Positions 14,451 through 23,455 of a stretch of 64,000 bases of DNA are shown here, one piece after another. The first letter of the stretch is position 1, and the number at the start of each line of letters is the position of its first letter. Made by a program: the position numbers and the translations under genes. The stretch comes from Erysipelotrichales bacterium (lineage in GTDB: Bacteria > Bacillota_I > Bacilli_A > Erysipelotrichales > Erysipelotrichaceae), in NCBI GenBank assembly GCA_910575705.1, contig CAJTFG010000003.1:186001-250000 (forward strand), read 5' to 3'. The notes beneath the pieces are model-generated. The model was given only the letters and a program-made list of their open reading frames with translations. It was not told where the DNA came from and made no database searches.

Positions 14451-15275
14451 TTAAAATACAGGTACAACCAATCCATCATATGTTTCTTCAATGAATTTAC
14501 GGCACGCATCACTCTGCAATGCTTCCATCAAAACTTTTGTCTTCTCTGAGCTTTCATTGCCTTTTTTCACTGCCAGCACATTCGCAAACGTCTTTGCGCC
14601 TTCACTTTCGGTCGCTTCTTTTACGATGACTTTATCACTGATGTTATTCGTCAAAGCGTAGTTTCCGTTAATCACGGCATATTTTACATCCTTCAGTACG
14701 CTTGGCAGCACTTCTGCTTTCATTTCCTGAAGCTGAATATTTTTCGGATTTTCCAAGATATCAGCCGGTGTAGCCTCTAACCCTTTTGACGTATCAAGCT
14801 TGATAATGCCACACTCATCCAACAGCTGCAATGCGCGTGCTTCATTCGTAAGATCATTCGGCACGGCGATGATATCGCCTTCTTCTATATCATCCAAAGA
14901 CAATGCCGTTTTTCCCTGCGGATCATCGGCATATACACCAAGCGGTTCAAAATGAATAGCTGCTACCGATGCCAGCTCTGTCCCATGCTCAACATTGAAG
15001 TTTTCCAGATAAGGAAGATGCTGGAAATAATTCGCATCGAGTTCTCCTTCATCAACGGAAGTATTCGGGAGGATATAATCATCAAATATCTTCACTTCCA
15101 ACGTATAGCCTTTTGCTTCTACCTGATCTTTCAATGCTTCCAATATCTCCGCATGAGGGGAAGCGCTGGCTCCAACCGTGATTACCTTGTCATCACCATC
15201 ACTCTCTTTGCTGCCGCAAGCTGCTAAAGAGAGACACAACGTAAACGCTGCACAAACTTTCCATAATTTTTTCAT
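14451..15275 (-). CDS. metQ: Methionine-binding lipoprotein MetQ
   Basis: This is the substrate-binding lipoprotein of the methionine ABC importer, anchored outside the membrane. The 274-residue product has a lipoprotein signal (LCLSLAACGSK, Cys about 20), then the NlpA/MetQ hallmarks VITVGASASPHAEILE and LDANYFQHLPYLENF, and a C-terminal GLVVPVF. Length is normal for the family. It is the last gene of metN-metI-metQ on the minus strand and is covered by the T-box upstream of metN. D- and L-methionine are the usual substrates. Confidence 0.95.
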   Translation of the reverse strand: MKKLWKVCAAFTLCLSLAACGSKESDGDDKVITVGASASPHAEILEALKDQVEAKGYTLEVKIFDDYILPNTSVDEGELDANYFQHLPYLENFNVEHGTELASVAAIHFEPLGVYADDPQGKTALSLDDIEEGDIIAVPNDLTNEARALQLLDECGIIKLDTSKGLEATPADILENPKNIQLQEMKAEVLPSVLKDVKYAVINGNYALTNNISDKVIVKEATESEGAKTFANVLAVKKGNESSEKTKVLMEALQSDACRKFIEETYDGLVVPVF

Positions 15276-15292
15276 AATCGTTCTCCTTTTCC

Positions 15293-15973
15293 TTAATGGG
15301 TTGTTTTACGTATAATTATATTGCCTACCGTCTGAATAACGGAAACAAACAATAACACAAAGAATACCGAAACATATATGATATCCATCATATTTCTCTG
15401 ATATCCATAACTGATGGCAAAATCTCCCAGACCGCCACCGCCGATAGCCCCCGCCATGGCAATCAAGCCAACCAGTGACACGAATGTGATCGTTGTGCCG
15501 CGCACAATTCCGGGAATACTTTCTTTCAAATATACACGGAAGATGATCTCCATCGGAGAAGCTCCCATCGAGATGCTCGCTTCCCGAAGGCCGGGATCCA
15601 CTTCCGACAAAGCCGACTCTATCTGACGGGCAAAAAACGGAACGGTTCCTAAAATCAGCGGAGGGATAGCGCCTACCACACCGATCCCCGTCCCTACTAA
15701 TAAACGAGTCAGCGGTATTACCATCAAAATCAAAATAATGAAAGGAATCGATCGAAAGACATTGATGATCTTATCGATGATATTATACACGATCTTGTTT
15801 TCCAGAATATCACCGGGTCGGGTCACAACGAGGATCACACCGAAAATCAATCCAAAAACCAGAGAAATAAATCCGGAAAAGAACAGCATCACAAAGGTCT
15901 GCTCACAAGACAGCCATAAACGATCCTGATATTTTATAACATTCGGCATCCATTCATTCAACAGCTCTAACAT
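15293..15973 (-). CDS. metI: Methionine ABC transporter permease MetI
   Basis: The 226-residue integral membrane protein has about five helices and the binding-protein-dependent permease loop (EASISMGASPMEIIFRVYLKE, the EAA motif) that docks with MetN. It overlaps the end of metN by seven bases and is followed by metQ after 17 bp. Length and order match the family. Confidence 0.95.
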   Translation of the reverse strand: MLELLNEWMPNVIKYQDRLWLSCEQTFVMLFFSGFISLVFGLIFGVILVVTRPGDILENKIVYNIIDKIINVFRSIPFIILILMVIPLTRLLVGTGIGVVGAIPPLILGTVPFFARQIESALSEVDPGLREASISMGASPMEIIFRVYLKESIPGIVRGTTITFVSLVGLIAMAGAIGGGGLGDFAISYGYQRNMMDIIYVSVFFVLLFVSVIQTVGNIIIRKTTH

Positions 15974-17001
15974 TCCTTCATCACCTCCACCTTTACATGA
16001 TTATCGCGCAGGCAGCGGATCGCCTTTGCGATATTCTCCTTTTCGCCTCCGAGAATAATTACCAAACCGCCTAACGGGGTTCCTTGGATCACTTCGATAT
16101 TTCCAAAAATGATATTCGTATTTACACCAAAGTCACGGGAAATCTTCGAAATCAGCGCCTCTCCTGTATTGTTCGGTGCATAATTCAGCTTCACGAGCGT
16201 TTCTCCTTTTTTGATCTCTACGATCGGATGCCGCTGATCCAGGAGCTCATAAATCTTATGCATCGCCGATGTCGTATTGATGAAATTTCTCGTTACCTCT
16301 TGCTTCGGATTCGAGAAAATATCCAGAATATTTCCTTCTTCCACCATGCTGCCGTCTTCCATAACGGCAACCCGATTGCATATTTCCTTGACAACCGCCA
16401 TCTCATGCGTGATAAGCACGATGGTTAAATTCAAACGCTGATTCACTTCCTTTAGAAGTTTCAAGATCGATTGCGTCGTCTGCGGATCCAGTGCGGAAGT
16501 CGCCTCGTCACATAAAAGCACCTGCGGATCATTCGCCAATGCACGGGCAATGGCAACACGCTGTTTTTGTCCACCGCTCAACTGAGACGGATAGACATCG
16601 GCTTTTTCTTTCAGATCGACCAATTCCAACAAAGAAGCCACCTTATTTTTTATCTCTTCCTTGGATAAACCGCTTTTTTTCAGCGGAAATGCGACATTCT
16701 GAGCAACGGTACGGGATCGCATCAAATTGAAATGCTGAAAAATCATACCGATCTTCTTTCGTACCTGACGCAGCTCCTTCGCATTCATCGTTGTTAAGTC
16801 CTTGCCATCCACGATCACTTCCCCTGTGGTTGGCCGCTCCAATAAATTAATACAGCGTACCAGTGTCGATTTACCGGCACCGCTGAAACCGATAATACCG
16901 AAGATCTCTCCGTCATGGATCGTCAGACTGACATCCCTTACCGCATGGACGCTTTTCTCTTTTGAACCAAAGGTCTTCGATACATGCTTCAATTCAATCA
17001 T
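15967..17001 (-). CDS. metN: Methionine ABC transporter ATPase MetN
   Basis: The 344-residue ATPase drives methionine import at the inner face of the membrane. Walker A is GFSGAGKST (residues about 37-45), the signature is LSGGQKQR and Walker B is LLCDEATSALD. Residues about 265-344 form the NIL domain that senses intracellular methionine and shuts transport. A GGAGG site precedes the ATG. It is the first gene after the T-box leader. Confidence 0.95.
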   Translation of the reverse strand: MIELKHVSKTFGSKEKSVHAVRDVSLTIHDGEIFGIIGFSGAGKSTLVRCINLLERPTTGEVIVDGKDLTTMNAKELRQVRKKIGMIFQHFNLMRSRTVAQNVAFPLKKSGLSKEEIKNKVASLLELVDLKEKADVYPSQLSGGQKQRVAIARALANDPQVLLCDEATSALDPQTTQSILKLLKEVNQRLNLTIVLITHEMAVVKEICNRVAVMEDGSMVEEGNILDIFSNPKQEVTRNFINTTSAMHKIYELLDQRHPIVEIKKGETLVKLNYAPNNTGEALISKISRDFGVNTNIIFGNIEVIQGTPLGGLVIILGGEKENIAKAIRCLRDNHVKVEVMKEC

Positions 17002-17021
17002 CCGTCATCCTCCTATAACAT

Positions 17022-17293
17022 AAAAGCTTTCATCCATATAGGACGAAAGCTTGCTTCGTGTTACCACCTATGTTTATGAATACCTCGCGATACTCACCTC
17101 ATCAAGTACGCCTGCATGCAGGTTATACTCTATCGCTGTAACGGGCGCCCCCGTCGTAATCTAACCAAAGGTTCAACTACGCTACTCCAAGACCATTTTC
17201 AACAGTTATTACCTCTGTCCTCTTCCACCGCACAAGGACTCTCTAGAAAAGCTTTACCTGTCTACTCTTCTTTTCATCGTCAATGTCTTATCT
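17022..17293 (-). promoter_or_regulatory. Methionine-specific T-box leader of metNIQ
   Basis: The minus-strand leader carries the T-box sequence AGGTGGTAACACGAAGC (within 17053-17070), just before a terminator hairpin (arms in 17022-17052) with a T-run. Upstream is a stem-I region with AGAGAG near 17240. A specifier candidate ATG (17194-17196) lies in the context GAAAATGGTCTTGGAGTAG; the GAGTAG after it is typical of T-box specifier loops. ATG specifies methionine, matching the operon. Uncharged tRNA-Met would stabilise the antiterminator and turn on import. Confidence 0.88.
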
Positions 17294-17300
17294 GGTTGTT

Positions 17301-17329
17301 ATGATACCGCATCTATCTCTTTCTGTCAA
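17301..17329 (-). promoter_or_regulatory. Promoter of the metNIQ T-box transcript
   Basis: TTGACA (17324-17329), a 17-base spacer and TATCAT (17301-17306) on the minus strand, placed just before the T-box leader. Confidence 0.85.
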
Positions 17330-17381
17330 CCGCTTTTCACATTTTTTTCAATTCTTTTTCATTTATTTCAATATAGCAATC

Positions 17382-18920
17382 TCACTTTACATATGTACGT
17401 AATATATCATCAAATTCTTCTTTATATGCATGCAGCCATTGCGGATATGTCATCTGATGAGAGGATACGGCATTTCCGATCGCCTCCAGGAAACAGCACA
17501 TATCTTCTTCCAATATCACTCCCTTATTATCACCGAAGTGCTCTTTACGATAAGCGTCGTTTCCGTGAATGCTCAACGTAAATGCGGGATACGCTTTTTT
17601 ATCAATGACCTTCACAGTTCCTTGAAACCCCAATTCTCCGATCTGATTGGTTCCACATGAACTCGTACATCCGGAAATAAAGATCCGCGGCAACACGTGA
17701 TCCGCATAAGCCTTTTCACGCATGTACATGATGAGCTCTTTCAAAACACCTTGAGAATCGCGCAATCCCACTTGACATGTCGCTGCGCCGATGCATGCTA
17801 CGCTTTCTTCAAACAAATTACGCGCTCCGTCATCGGTAACAGCTAAAACACGGCGTGCCTCTTCGGCGGTACAGTTGATGATATATATGCCTTCCTGCGG
17901 CGTAATGCGCACTTCCGCCTCTTCTATATCTTTGATAACTTCATAAATATCCGCAAGCTTCTTCGGCGTGATGCTACCCCCTAACGGATGATAATAAACA
18001 GCATATAAGCCGCTTTGTTTCTGAGCAAAAATGCGTCGGTCAGCAATGCTACCCGCGCCTGTCTTTACGACTGTTTTTTCTTCTACATGCAGTTTCAAAT
18101 GTTCCCCTGCAAAGGCCGCTTTCACCTTGCGCTGAAATTCTTCGGCCAATCCCTCTTCCCCAAGCGTTTCCTGAAGATAGCGGGTCCTTGCTTTTGCCCG
18201 GTTCTCATAATTGCCGTATTCCATAAAGATCAATACCATAGCGGAAACATAATAGAGGATGTCCTCCCCTTGGACATGGTCTCCTACCTTTACTCCCATA
18301 CGCGGGTTGTTCCCCAATCCCCCTGCACAATAAACATCAAACGTGTGATCGCTGTTCGCAACGAAGCCGAGATCGCGAAACGTAGCGTGAGTTTCATTGC
18401 GCTCACTGTTGCTGAAAGCGATCTTCAGCTTTCTTGGCAAAGAGAATTTATTGATCAGCGTCAATACATACTCGCCTACTCCGCGGGCATAAGGCAACAC
18501 ATCAAATGCTTCCATAGGATCTACACCGCTTAACGGCGAGCACATCACATTGCGCGGGAAATCACCGCCTCCCCCGCGGCAGACGATATCATGTTCCAAA
18601 GCCTCCGCCATGATATGAGGGATCTCCATACCGCTTAAATCATGCAGCTGAATCGTCTGACACGTCGTAAGATGCGCACGGGATACCTGATGTTTTTCAC
18701 ATTGTTCAATGATGAATTTCAGCTTATCTTTTGTCATAACGCCCTGATTCATGCGCAGCCGAAGCATAAAGCTCTGGGCACCGCGCTGAGCATAGCTGCC
18801 GAAACCGCCGGAATAGCCTTTGAATTCCTTTACGCTCAGTTCTTTATTAAGAAAACGCTTCGTCTGCTCGTAAAACACTTCAATTTCTTTAAGAAGCTCT
18901 TGTTTCATCGTATCGTTCAT
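17382..18920 (-). CDS. Siroheme [4Fe-4S] sulfite/nitrite reductase
   Basis: The 512-residue product belongs to the ferredoxin-dependent nitrite/sulfite reductase family, which reduces sulfite to sulfide or nitrite to ammonia by six electrons. Two half-domains are present (GGFGSYAQRGAQSFMLRLR near the start; a second ferredoxin-like half from about residue 290). The cluster/siroheme ligands are CIGAATC (C-X5-C) and SGCTSSCG (C-X3-C) at about residues 395 and 430. GRGGGGD-like CRGGGGDFPRN binds siroheme. The start at 18920 has AAGGAG upstream; an earlier in-frame ATG does not. It stands alone, without siroheme or cysteine genes nearby, so sulfite versus nitrite is undecided. Confidence 0.88.
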   Translation of the reverse strand: MNDTMKQELLKEIEVFYEQTKRFLNKELSVKEFKGYSGGFGSYAQRGAQSFMLRLRMNQGVMTKDKLKFIIEQCEKHQVSRAHLTTCQTIQLHDLSGMEIPHIMAEALEHDIVCRGGGGDFPRNVMCSPLSGVDPMEAFDVLPYARGVGEYVLTLINKFSLPRKLKIAFSNSERNETHATFRDLGFVANSDHTFDVYCAGGLGNNPRMGVKVGDHVQGEDILYYVSAMVLIFMEYGNYENRAKARTRYLQETLGEEGLAEEFQRKVKAAFAGEHLKLHVEEKTVVKTGAGSIADRRIFAQKQSGLYAVYYHPLGGSITPKKLADIYEVIKDIEEAEVRITPQEGIYIINCTAEEARRVLAVTDDGARNLFEESVACIGAATCQVGLRDSQGVLKELIMYMREKAYADHVLPRIFISGCTSSCGTNQIGELGFQGTVKVIDKKAYPAFTLSIHGNDAYRKEHFGDNKGVILEEDMCCFLEAIGNAVSSHQMTYPQWLHAYKEEFDDILRTYVK

Positions 18921-18991
18921 GGTATCTCCTTTCCATTCATACTTTATAGGATGTATGCTATCATGCATATCATACCACTCCTTAGCAAAAG

Positions 18992-19016
18992 AAAAAAGAC
19001 CGGAATATCTCCGATC
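18992..19016 (-). terminator. Intrinsic terminator overlapping a stop codon
   Basis: GATCGGA and TCCGGTC (one G-U pair) form a stem followed by TTTTTT on the minus strand. It ends the transcript of the gene at 19015-19479. Confidence 0.75.
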
Positions 19017-19479
19017 ATTTGATCTTATATTTCAGACGGTATGTCTTTCCTTCGCTTTCATCATCGAAATATTCCGTATAAGACAAGCATATCTTTTTTG
19101 TTGCGGAAGCGATGATAAATACAAGACAACCAGTGCGCTCTTCCTGCGGCTTCAGCGCATATTCATCCGGAAATTGCTTTTCTGCATCAAAGCATTCCTC
19201 CGCCTCATAAGGCGCTCCATCATCACAGGATATCTCAAAGTCCTCACGAAACATACCGAGGATCTCATTCGTCATATTCCGGATCGTAAAATGCAGCTTG
19301 ACGAACATCCCTTCCTCGCTTACCTCATATCCTTCCAATTCTTTTCCGCATAATTCGATACAGCGCATCTTACATGTAAAAAACGATGTTTGAAATTCAT
19401 TGATCATCGCATGATTAGGACTGTAATCACTAGTCAGCAAAAGACGGTGCCGGCCATTTTCATAGACATCGATCTCCAT
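19015..19479 (-). CDS. Small beta-rich protein, DUF4352/DUF5067-like, unknown function
   Basis: The 154-residue product has no signal peptide or membrane helix. It has the strand pattern of DUF4352-type domains (VKLHFTIRNMTNEILGMF, then a charged loop, then RTGCLVFIIASATKKICLSY). Those domains are usually exported; this one appears cytoplasmic. GGGGTGAT precedes the ATG. Family assignment is by pattern only. Confidence 0.6.
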   Translation of the reverse strand: MEIDVYENGRHRLLLTSDYSPNHAMINEFQTSFFTCKMRCIELCGKELEGYEVSEEGMFVKLHFTIRNMTNEILGMFREDFEISCDDGAPYEAEECFDAEKQFPDEYALKPQEERTGCLVFIIASATKKICLSYTEYFDDESEGKTYRLKYKIK

Positions 19480-19536
19480 GATATCACCCCTCTATTACAT
19501 TTTATAAAAAAGGGCTCATGGAATATGTCGAAAAAA

Positions 19537-20301
19537 CTATATGAGGATGTGAGGAAACTGCTGTGTCCCCCGCTTGATAATCGAACGCAGCACAACCGGA
19601 GAAAGCTGTCTCATCACATAAGAAAGGCTGGATCCTTCCGCCAACAGGATATCCGCCTGCTTGCCGACACGTAAAGAGCCGATATGAGAGCAGCCCAAAA
19701 AGACAGCCGGACGCTGCGTAAAGCGCTTCAAAACTTCCCGTTCGCATAATCCTTGCTCACGAAACAGCAAACGAGCCCGGTAAAAAGGATCGATACAAGG
19801 ATACTTCATCGGATCATAGCCACATGTCATGATATCGTCTCCCGGTTTTCCTACAGCGGGCATATATTCATAAGGATGTCGGTGAAGCCTATGCAGCGCC
19901 TGTTCATACATGTCCGCTTTCGACACATAAGCAAATGTGGTAATCCCCTTTTGCAAAAGCTGAAACAGCCAGGCATGCATATCCCGCAAAAGCTCCCTGC
20001 CGTGTTTCTCATAGTAGCTGTCCATATCCGTATGCTGTTCGAAAAGATACGGAGACAGCAAAGGCCTTGCCTGCATGCGGCAATCGATAAACCCGGGAAG
20101 AGCGATGCATCCGCGTGCGTTTATGATCCTCGTAGACGAATCGATATAAGCAGAAAAATCACCGCTTCCCATAGCGATGATCCGATCGTGATAAACAGCG
20201 ATCGCCGCATCTTTCAAAACGACGTCTTCCCCTGATGCATCCGTTTCCATCGTATATACATATGCGATATCTTTGATTAATAACGTAGCCGCATGTTTCA
20301 T
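19537..20301 (-). CDS. Truncated imidazolonepropionase-like amidohydrolase, probably inactive
   Basis: The 254-residue product keeps the N-terminal strands of amidohydrolases (LLIKDIAYVYTM, ARGCIALPGFIDC), the helix before the barrel (LLQKGITTFAYVS) and the C-terminal strands (IGSLRVGKQADILL). Family members are about 400 residues. Here the metal-binding HxH that should follow GFID is CRM, and the barrel segment with the other His and Asp ligands is missing. This is seen directly. It is likely a relic or a non-catalytic protein. No strong ribosome site precedes ATG 20301. Confidence 0.6.
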   Translation of the reverse strand: MKHAATLLIKDIAYVYTMETDASGEDVVLKDAAIAVYHDRIIAMGSGDFSAYIDSSTRIINARGCIALPGFIDCRMQARPLLSPYLFEQHTDMDSYYEKHGRELLRDMHAWLFQLLQKGITTFAYVSKADMYEQALHRLHRHPYEYMPAVGKPGDDIMTCGYDPMKYPCIDPFYRARLLFREQGLCEREVLKRFTQRPAVFLGCSHIGSLRVGKQADILLAEGSSLSYVMRQLSPVVLRSIIKRGTQQFPHILI

Positions 20302-20383
20302 ATGTTCATTATAAAGGAAAGCGATCAAAAGCGCTAGTTGAATATACCCAAGGATGCTATAATAGAAAAAAAGGAGATTTGTG

Positions 20384-21187
20384 ATGTTTGAAAAATGGAG
20401 ACAGCTTTTTAAAAAGGAACACTTGCCTTCCCATACAGAAAAACCCGTTATCATAACCATTCACGGATACGGAAGAAGACGGCAGCATGAATTTGACAAT
20501 CTCGTCAGCTGGGGAAAAAAAGACGGTTATGAGATCGTACAGTTTGATATGTACGATCTCTTTGATGAACAGGACTGCGATTGGACAAAGTGGGTCAGCC
20601 GTGCAAAAAAACAACTGGATGCATATGAAGGACGTGAACGCTATGTAGTCGGCTTCTCTATGGGCGGTGTGATCGCATCTTATTTGGCAAATGTATGCGA
20701 TATACAAAAGCTGGTATTATTAGCACCGGCATTCAGTTATATGAATTTTGAAAACATATCCGGAGCCATATCCAAGGGAGCTTCCGCTTTGTTAAAAAAT
20801 GATAAAAAAGACGATATCGAAATACCGTCATCGTTTTATGGAGGATTTACAGGGCTTGTAAAAAATCTGAAAAAATATGCGGCCGGTATCGAATGTCCCG
20901 TCCTTTTTCTACATGGTGATGAAGATGAGGTCATTTCTTTGAAAAGCTCTTTATGGGCATATGATAAAGTCTTCCATGACAAAAAAAAGATGATCATCCT
21001 TCATAAAGGTCATCATCGTCTATTGATGGATAAAGCCGTAAACTGGGAGTGCTATCAGATCATAAAGCTGTTTTGGGATGATACGATCCTCACTTGCCCT
21101 ACTGTGCAGCAGGCGGAAGATATTTTAGAAAAAATGAAAAAAGAACGAAGACAAAACTTTTTTGAAGATCAGGAAAAAGACAGATAA
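20384..21187 (+). CDS. Alpha/beta hydrolase
   Basis: The 267-residue hydrolase has the oxyanion HGYGRRR near residue 27, the nucleophile elbow GFSMGG (Ser about 96), the acid in GDEDEV and the His in HKGHH. This is a complete catalytic triad of the carboxylesterase/lysophospholipase type. The start at 20384 follows AAGGAG by seven bases; a GTG just before it is too close. A TATAAT at 20358-20363 is a likely -10. Substrate unknown. It is divergent from the broken amidohydrolase. Confidence 0.8.
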   Translation: MFEKWRQLFKKEHLPSHTEKPVIITIHGYGRRRQHEFDNLVSWGKKDGYEIVQFDMYDLFDEQDCDWTKWVSRAKKQLDAYEGRERYVVGFSMGGVIASYLANVCDIQKLVLLAPAFSYMNFENISGAISKGASALLKNDKKDDIEIPSSFYGGFTGLVKNLKKYAAGIECPVLFLHGDEDEVISLKSSLWAYDKVFHDKKKMIILHKGHHRLLMDKAVNWECYQIIKLFWDDTILTCPTVQQAEDILEKMKKERRQNFFEDQEKDR

Positions 21188-21202
21188 GAAAACTGCAGTT
21201 TT

Positions 21203-21823
21203 TTAATACTCTTCCAAAACGATATTTTTTTGCGTAAGCTCTTTTGCCAGCGCCGGGTCGACATAGCGCGGTAATGCCATGCTTCAAATACATATCCTGT
21301 AATAGCTTCTTTCCCCGATGGATAACGCAAAACAAATCCGTATTTATATCCTTCTTCTTTCATGAACCGACCAACGGCACTGTCTAAAAGATCCTCATGC
21401 AGAAATCCATCATAACTGACATCAATAGCCAGCCCCAATTCATGCTGGCTGCTCACGACAGACGTTTTCTTGACATGTACGCTTCAGCACATGCTCACTT
21501 TGATTTCTCGCTTCATCGCTTACGCGATATCAAACGTCATAGCTTCCTTCCGTATGGACATCTACCGTCCCCTCATAAGTGATCTTCGCATTCACGTCTC
21601 CATCCGGATTATCCTTTGCAGTGATACCGTGTTCAGCAGGAGAAAATACAAATTCTCTTCCTAATTCCCAACTAATTTCATCCGGCCCTTCCAATACCGG
21701 AGCCGAAAGATCTTTTATGTGATATTTTATAAAAAACGTACGATATACACCATACAGCAATACCACCGATACGATCAATATAATAGGGAGTATTACTTTT
21801 TTACGCATGTTTTTATTATTCAT
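21203..21823 (-). pseudogene. VanY-like D,D-carboxypeptidase pseudogene
   Basis: The N-terminal part (one membrane helix, then an Ig-like unit) and the C-terminal M15 peptidase part (SSQHELGLAIDV, GKEAITGYVFEAWHYR) are in different frames. Three lesions are visible. A TGA interrupts GSYDV/YRVSDEA at about 21528. A large internal deletion and frame change near 21465 removes the middle of the peptidase. A duplicated GC just after the final HYR shifts the tail out of frame (the expected ending is YVDPALAKEL...LEEY). VanY enzymes trim D-Ala from peptidoglycan stems. This copy cannot make an active product. Confidence 0.85.
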
Positions 21824-21867
21824 AACCTTATTATAGTAGAAATCAAATCATCTGTCCCGCCGATGAT

Positions 21868-21889
21868 AAAAAAGAGGCAATCGCCTCTT
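21868..21889 (-). terminator. Terminator of the SGNH hydrolase gene
   Basis: AGAGGCGATTGCCTCT forms a hairpin followed by six T residues on the minus strand, directly after the stop. Confidence 0.8.
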
Positions 21890-22513
21890 CTATTGTTTGA
21901 TCTTTATATATATCGCTTCTGCCAAACGTCGATGATTGTTCGCATCCATATGGATACAATCAATTTCGGAAGCCTCCGCAACTTGCGATGCATCCAAAAA
22001 TTCACAGCCTGACTGTACAGCGATCTCCTCATAAACACAAGCTAATCTGCGCGATACGCGAAAACTGTTTTCATTAAACTGCTCCTGCATACGCAAAACT
22101 TTATCATAGCCTTCCCGTATGTGGATCGGAGACACAAGCAGGATCTTAGGAACCTTCATATGAACATTATATATCGCTTTATTCTGAATGATCTGCACCA
22201 TTTCCTTGATCCCCTTTGAAACCGATATCGCATCTGCACAAAAGCACGCCTTCAAATCATTAGTTCCAAGCATGAGGATAACCAGATCCAACGGCTGATA
22301 AATCTCCAGCGTTTCCCGAAGGGAAGAAATACCGTGACGATACGGTTTTACCGCATCTATAAAGGCTGCCGTCCTTCCGCATAAACCGTTTTCTATGACC
22401 TCATCCTCTTTGCAAAATTGCTGCAAAAGCTTTGGCCAGCGCTCCGCAAAACGATTGCCGGTTTTAGGATCGTGTCCCCATGTATTGGAATCTCCATAGC
22501 ATAGTATTCTCAT
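21890..22513 (-). CDS. SGNH/GDSL-family hydrolase
   Basis: The 207-residue esterase-like enzyme shows block I CYGDSNTWG (Ser about 8), block III LMLGTNDLK and the final D..H (DCIHMDANNHRRL). It has no signal peptide, so it acts in the cytoplasm; close relatives are annotated arylesterase. AGGAGAAC precedes the ATG. It is nine bases downstream of the HAD gene and probably co-transcribed with it. Confidence 0.85.
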   Translation of the reverse strand: MRILCYGDSNTWGHDPKTGNRFAERWPKLLQQFCKEDEVIENGLCGRTAAFIDAVKPYRHGISSLRETLEIYQPLDLVILMLGTNDLKACFCADAISVSKGIKEMVQIIQNKAIYNVHMKVPKILLVSPIHIREGYDKVLRMQEQFNENSFRVSRRLACVYEEIAVQSGCEFLDASQVAEASEIDCIHMDANNHRRLAEAIYIKIKQ

Positions 22514-22522
22514 ATCGTTCTC

Positions 22523-23299
22523 CTATAATAAATGCAACTCTTCCAATGTCTGCCAAATACCCGGCTCATAACTGGGAGCGCACACGATATCCGCTGCCTC
22601 TTTTGCCGTCGGATGGGCATTTCCCATAGCAACACCGACCTGTGCTTCTCGAAGCATCTCCAGATCGTTCAAAGAATCGCCAAACGCCAAATAAGCGGTT
22701 TCCGGCAGCTGCCAATACCGCATAAGCGAACGGATCCCTACCGCCTTATTGACATCATCACGAATAAAATCGCGGCAATACGGCGCAGAAGCTGTCTGTA
22801 TAAGATGATCGATCCCTTCAAACAGACGAAAATCCTCTTCTCGCTCACTGATCACGCTGACAGCACATACCGTTTCTCCGCGCCAATCGCGAATTTCTGG
22901 AACAGGCAAATGAAATTCATCGAGCAGCTTTGCCACAAGTGGTGTCATCGGCTCTGTCATAAATTCATATTTCCCGAAAGAATGCATGCAAAGTCCATGC
23001 TCTTTGGCAATACCGAACATCTGTTCCATCTGTGTCTGCGTATAATCGATCTGATCGATGATCTCATAATGCTCATCCATTACAATGCCTCCGGCACAGC
23101 CAACATACCCATCCCAATCCAGCATATCAAACACTTGCAGCTGATCTGCCATCTCTTTGGGACGACCGCTGCACAAAGCGACTTTAACTCCCTTATCTTT
23201 CAGTTTTCGGCATGCGGCAAGCGTTTGCGGCAAAACCTGATTCGTCGTATGGTCAAAAAATGTTCCATCAATATCAAAAAATACTGCTTTTACATTCAT
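22523..23299 (-). CDS. Cof-type HAD phosphatase
   Basis: The 258-residue hydrolase begins with the nucleophile motif VFFDIDGTFF. It has a C2B-type cap and ends with GDSLNDLEML and GNAHPTAKEAAD, the Cof subfamily signature. It dephosphorylates sugar phosphates or flavin precursors in relatives; the substrate here is unknown. The start at 23299 follows AAGGAG; the longer frame upstream has no such site. Confidence 0.85.
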   Translation of the reverse strand: MNVKAVFFDIDGTFFDHTTNQVLPQTLAACRKLKDKGVKVALCSGRPKEMADQLQVFDMLDWDGYVGCAGGIVMDEHYEIIDQIDYTQTQMEQMFGIAKEHGLCMHSFGKYEFMTEPMTPLVAKLLDEFHLPVPEIRDWRGETVCAVSVISEREEDFRLFEGIDHLIQTASAPYCRDFIRDDVNKAVGIRSLMRYWQLPETAYLAFGDSLNDLEMLREAQVGVAMGNAHPTAKEAADIVCAPSYEPGIWQTLEELHLL

Positions 23300-23377
23300 A
23301 ATTTTCTCTCCTTGCAACGCGTTCATTATAAAGCAAAGGCAGAAAAAAAGCAAACAAATGTACAGACATTATAATAT

Positions 23378-23405
23378 TTGTCATTTGCAGAAAACATGCT
23401 ACAAT
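23378..23405 (+). promoter_or_regulatory. Probable hflX promoter
   Basis: TTGTCA (23378-23383), 16 bases, TACAAT (23400-23405), about 50 bp before the hflX start. Confidence 0.55.
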
Positions 23406-23455
23406 ACACATAACGCTGACAATATCACAAATACTATGAAGAAAGGAGGAACAGC

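Noticed and set aside
19690-19725. QRPAV-coding bases CAGCGTCCGGCTGT in the amidohydrolase resembling the cassette 3' border
   Set aside because: They sit at the normal family position (T.xPAxxLG before IGSLxxGKxAD), the last bases differ, and there is no GCACGATTTCT partner upstream.
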